Assembly (NCBI GenBank): GCA_947626085.1 | Contig: CANQQU010000019.1 | Location: 1 to 34,174, forward strand | Length of the DNA: 34,174 bases | Source of the DNA: an uncultured Oscillospiraceae bacterium | GTDB lineage: Bacteria > Bacillota > Clostridia > Oscillospirales > Oscillospiraceae | Reading direction: 5' to 3' | Shown here: piece after piece, positions 32,124 to 34,174 of the stretch | Numbering within the stretch: the stretch's first letter is position 1 | Layout: each line of letters begins with the position of its first letter | Notes under the pieces: model-generated | What the model saw: the letters and a program-made list of their open reading frames with translations, nothing else | What the model was told of the DNA's origin: nothing | Database searches by the model: none | Position numbers and translations under genes: made by a program

Positions 32124-32383
32124 GGATAAAAATGGGAATAGACCCAGGCCGTTTACAGAAGTCAGGTTCCATAACTGGGGAAAATCAGGAATATTCATTC
32201 GGTTATTCACAGATTCCACAGACTTTTGCACAGCCCGGAGCGGAGAAAAAATTTGTCGAAATCTGCCGGGGCGGGAGATAAGCCGGAAAATCGAAACAAT
32301 TTTTCCGATTTTTTCGGAAAATATAGGGTTTCCATAACTGCGTTGGAACCGTTTCCGCTGCATAAACCCGGCCTGCCCCGCTT
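32124..32383. other. A/T-richer intergenic region with DnaA-box-like sites
   Basis: No gene is supported here. TTATTCACA (32203-32211) and TTTTGCACA (32224-32232) both fit the DnaA box TTWTNCACA, with a weaker ATTCCACA between them, all on the plus strand at about ten-base spacing. An 11 bp direct repeat TTCCATAACTG occurs at 32167-32177 and 32330-32340. TTTTCCGA (32301-32308) and TCGGAAAA (32314-32321) make a hairpin that might weakly terminate tsaD transcripts. Confidence 0.5.
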
Positions 32384-33400
32384 TTACAGCCGTTCGCCGA
32401 AAAGGGAGCGGCTGGCGTAGGCGTTGAGGCCCATATCCGCCAAATTTCCGGACAAAAACTCGTAATACCCCTGGGCGCCGATCATGGCGGCGTTGTCCCC
32501 GCAGAGGGATAGGGGCGGCAGGTACAGCTCCGCGCCCATCTCCCCCGCCAGGTCTTGAAGGGCCGCCCGGATGACGGAGTTGGCCGCCACGCCCCCCGCC
32601 GCGGCCAGCTTTTTCCGGCCGGTGCGCTCCAGAGCCTGCCGGGTGCGGCTCACCAGAATATCCGCCACCGTCCGGGAAAACCCGGCGCAAAAGCTGGGCA
32701 CGTCCAGCGCCTCCCCCACCTGCTCCGCGTGGTGGAGGACATTGAGGGCGGCGGTTTTCAGGCCGGAAAAGCTCATATCCAGGGGATTCTCCCCGGGCCT
32801 GGGCCGGGGCAGGACATATTTTTCCGGGTCGCCGGTCCTGGCGGCGGCGTCCAGCGCCGCGCCGCCGGGATAGGGCATTCCCAGCACCCGGGCCACCTTG
32901 TCGAAGCACTCCCCCGCCGCGTCGTCCAGGGTGGTGCCCAGCAGGGTCATTTGGGTATAATCTGCCACGTCCACCAGCATGGTATGGCCCCCGGACACCA
33001 CCAGGCACAGAAACGGCGGCGTCAGGTCCGGATAGGCCAGATAGTTGGCGGCGATATGGCCCCGGATATGATGCACCGGGATCAGGGGCTTGCCCAGGGC
33101 CAGGGCCGCGGCCTTGGCAAAATTCACCCCCACCAGCAGGGCGCCGATCAGCCCCGGGGCGTAGGTGACGGCAATGGCGTCGACGTCTCCCCGGGTGATA
33201 TGGGCTTCCTCCAACGCCCGCTCCGCCAGGGGATAGATGGCCTCCATATGCTTCCGGGAGGCGATCTCCGGCACCACCCCGCCGTAGAGCCGGTGCAGGG
33301 CCACCTGGGAGGCGATCTGGTCCGTCAGGACCCGGCGGCCGTCTGCCACCACGGCCACGGCGGTCTCGTCGCAGGAGGATTCGATGGCGAGAATATTCAT
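32384..33400 (-). CDS. tsaD: tRNA threonylcarbamoyladenosine transferase TsaD
   Basis: TsaD transfers the threonylcarbamoyl group to A37 of ANN-decoding tRNAs. The 338-residue protein has the ASKHA-fold start MNILAIESSCDETAVAVV, the metal-binding HHIRGH with His111 and His115, CLVVSGGHTMLV, and AAAGGVAANSVIRAAL near the C terminus. The ATG overlaps the rimI stop codon as ATGA. The usual partner tsaB is not beside it, so it must be encoded elsewhere. Confidence 0.97.
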   Translation of the reverse strand: MNILAIESSCDETAVAVVADGRRVLTDQIASQVALHRLYGGVVPEIASRKHMEAIYPLAERALEEAHITRGDVDAIAVTYAPGLIGALLVGVNFAKAAALALGKPLIPVHHIRGHIAANYLAYPDLTPPFLCLVVSGGHTMLVDVADYTQMTLLGTTLDDAAGECFDKVARVLGMPYPGGAALDAAARTGDPEKYVLPRPRPGENPLDMSFSGLKTAALNVLHHAEQVGEALDVPSFCAGFSRTVADILVSRTRQALERTGRKKLAAAGGVAANSVIRAALQDLAGEMGAELYLPPLSLCGDNAAMIGAQGYYEFLSGNLADMGLNAYASRSLFGERL

Positions 33401-33837
33401 GCGCGCAGCTCCTTTCGGTACAGTACCGCGTCCTCCCGGGGCCGGAGGTAGTAGCCCGGACGGCAGGCGATGGGGACATACCCCAATTTTTCATAGAGGG
33501 CCCGGGCGTGCATATTGGAGGCCCGGACCTCCAGGGTCAGCTTTTCCACGCCCCGGCCGGCCAGCGCCGCCTCCAGGGCCGCCACCAACGCCTGGGCGAT
33601 CCCCCGCCGCCGGCAGTCAGGCAAGACGGCCAGATTCATCATGTCCGCTTCCTCAAAGGAGATCTCGCTGCCCACATAGCCCAGCAATTTCTCCCCCTCC
33701 GTCGCCGCCAGATACAGGGCGTTTTCATTGGACAGCTCGCTTAAAAGGGCGTTTTCGCTCCATGGCAGGGAGAAGCAGGCCCGCTCCAGCGCCGCCGCTT
33801 GGGGGATCAACGCTACATTTAACGGCAAAATCTCCAT
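33397..33837 (-). CDS. rimI: Ribosomal-protein-alanine N-acetyltransferase RimI-like
   Basis: The 146-residue GNAT protein has the RimI-type layout. ERACFSLPWSENAL lies at the N terminus, the acetyl-CoA binding part is MNLAVLPDCRRRGIAQALVAAL, and the C-terminal segment is EVRASNMHARALYEKLGYVPIACRPGYY. The last part is diagnostic for RimI/YdiD proteins encoded with tsaD. Its ATG overlaps the polA stop codon by one base (TAATG) and its stop overlaps the tsaD start by four bases. Coupled translation of the three is therefore likely. Confidence 0.93.
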   Translation of the reverse strand: MEILPLNVALIPQAAALERACFSLPWSENALLSELSNENALYLAATEGEKLLGYVGSEISFEEADMMNLAVLPDCRRRGIAQALVAALEAALAGRGVEKLTLEVRASNMHARALYEKLGYVPIACRPGYYLRPREDAVLYRKELRA

Positions 33838-34174
33838 TATTTCGCCTCATACCAGCTCATGCCCCACTTGGCCTGGGCCTCCAACGGTACCGAGAGGTCA
33901 GCCACCTGCTCCATCTCCCGGCTGACCAGAGCGGCCACCTGCTCCGCCTGCTCCTGGGGGCACTCCACGATCAGCTCGTCATGCACCTGCAGCAGGAGCC
34001 GGGCCTGGGGATACGCCCGGGCCAGGGCCTCGTCCACCCGGAGCATGGCCAGCTTGATCAGATCCGCCGCCGTACCCTGGATGGGGGTGTTCAGGGCGAT
34101 CCGCTCCGCCCCCTGGCGGACGTTGTAGTTGCTGCTCTTCAGCTCCGGGATGTCCCGGCGGCGGCCGTAGAGGG
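33837..34174 (-). CDS. polA: DNA polymerase I, C-terminal end (partial at window edge)
   Basis: The frame is open to the right edge of the window and ends with TAA at 33839-33837. About 112 residues are visible. The first part, YGRRRDIPELKSSNYNVRQGAERIALNTP, leads into IQGTAADLIKLAM, the family A fingers/palm segment. LLLQVHDELIVECP is motif C with the catalytic His-Asp-Glu. The protein ends WGMSWYEAK, as PolA proteins do. The 5' part, including any exonuclease domain, lies beyond the window. Confidence 0.96.
   Translation of the reverse strand, partial: LYGRRRDIPELKSSNYNVRQGAERIALNTPIQGTAADLIKLAMLRVDEALARAYPQARLLLQVHDELIVECPQEQAEQVAALVSREMEQVADLSVPLEAQAKWGMSWYEAK

Overview
The window is a GC-rich (roughly 60 percent by eye) chromosomal segment of a Gram-positive, probably gut-associated Clostridia bacterium. 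An Oscillospiraceae (Flavonifractor-like) relative is the best guess. The evidence is a mixture of Firmicutes-type genes: a Zn-finger Clp ATPase, a membrane-anchored parvulin foldase, a stand-alone ECF module, a DUF1292 protein, a BofC-like small exported protein, and strong sigma-A promoters with AGGAGG ribosome binding sites. No prophage, IS or plasmid genes were seen. The taxonomic guess is inference; gene identities rest on motifs read in the translations.

Layout. 1-414: two full and one partial copy of a ~160 bp repeat, each carrying the tmRNA 3' tail plus its terminator. 395-2482 (minus): HAD hydrolase, smpB, cyclophilin and tmRNA, the trans-translation cluster. 2517-4693 (plus): an SOS-type promoter with a LexA-like box drives a small unknown ORF and a Y-family polymerase, followed by a Nudix hydrolase and an ADP-ribosylglycohydrolase of different codon use. 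5920-15486 (minus): Clp ATPase, then a tight run of class A PBP, methyltransferase, ecfA1, ecfA2, ecfT and truA. 15667-19096 (plus): small exported protein, DUF1292, a 6S-like RNA, parvulin foldase and a two-piece TauE/SafE permease, with ruvX convergent.

19559-21919 (plus): rpmG-secE-nusG-rplK-rplA, closed by a strong terminator rather than continuing into rplJL. A PLP-dependent methionine gamma-lyase-family gene follows. 23287-25530 (minus): pncB, membrane protein and GIY-YIG protein. 25602-27819 (plus): acetyltransferase, tgt and yajC. 27868-32123 (minus): a heterodimeric ABC exporter pair plus an acetyltransferase. 32384-34174 (minus): polA (partial), rimI and tsaD.

The most interesting element is the leader of the ABC exporter operon. 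It has a consensus promoter, a Shine-Dalgarno, a 29-codon GTG-initiated leader ORF and an intrinsic terminator, all directly before the first exporter gene. The first exporter has a degenerate nucleotide site (Asp for the catalytic Glu, Gln for the switch His). This arrangement parallels the Bacillus bmrB-bmrC-bmrD attenuation system for a multidrug exporter and appears to be an undescribed analogue with an acetyltransferase added. Also worth attention are the triplicated tmRNA tail/terminator, the SOS box over dinB, a zinc-ribbon insertion in the PBP, and a terminator hairpin that contains the ribosome binding site of the next gene.
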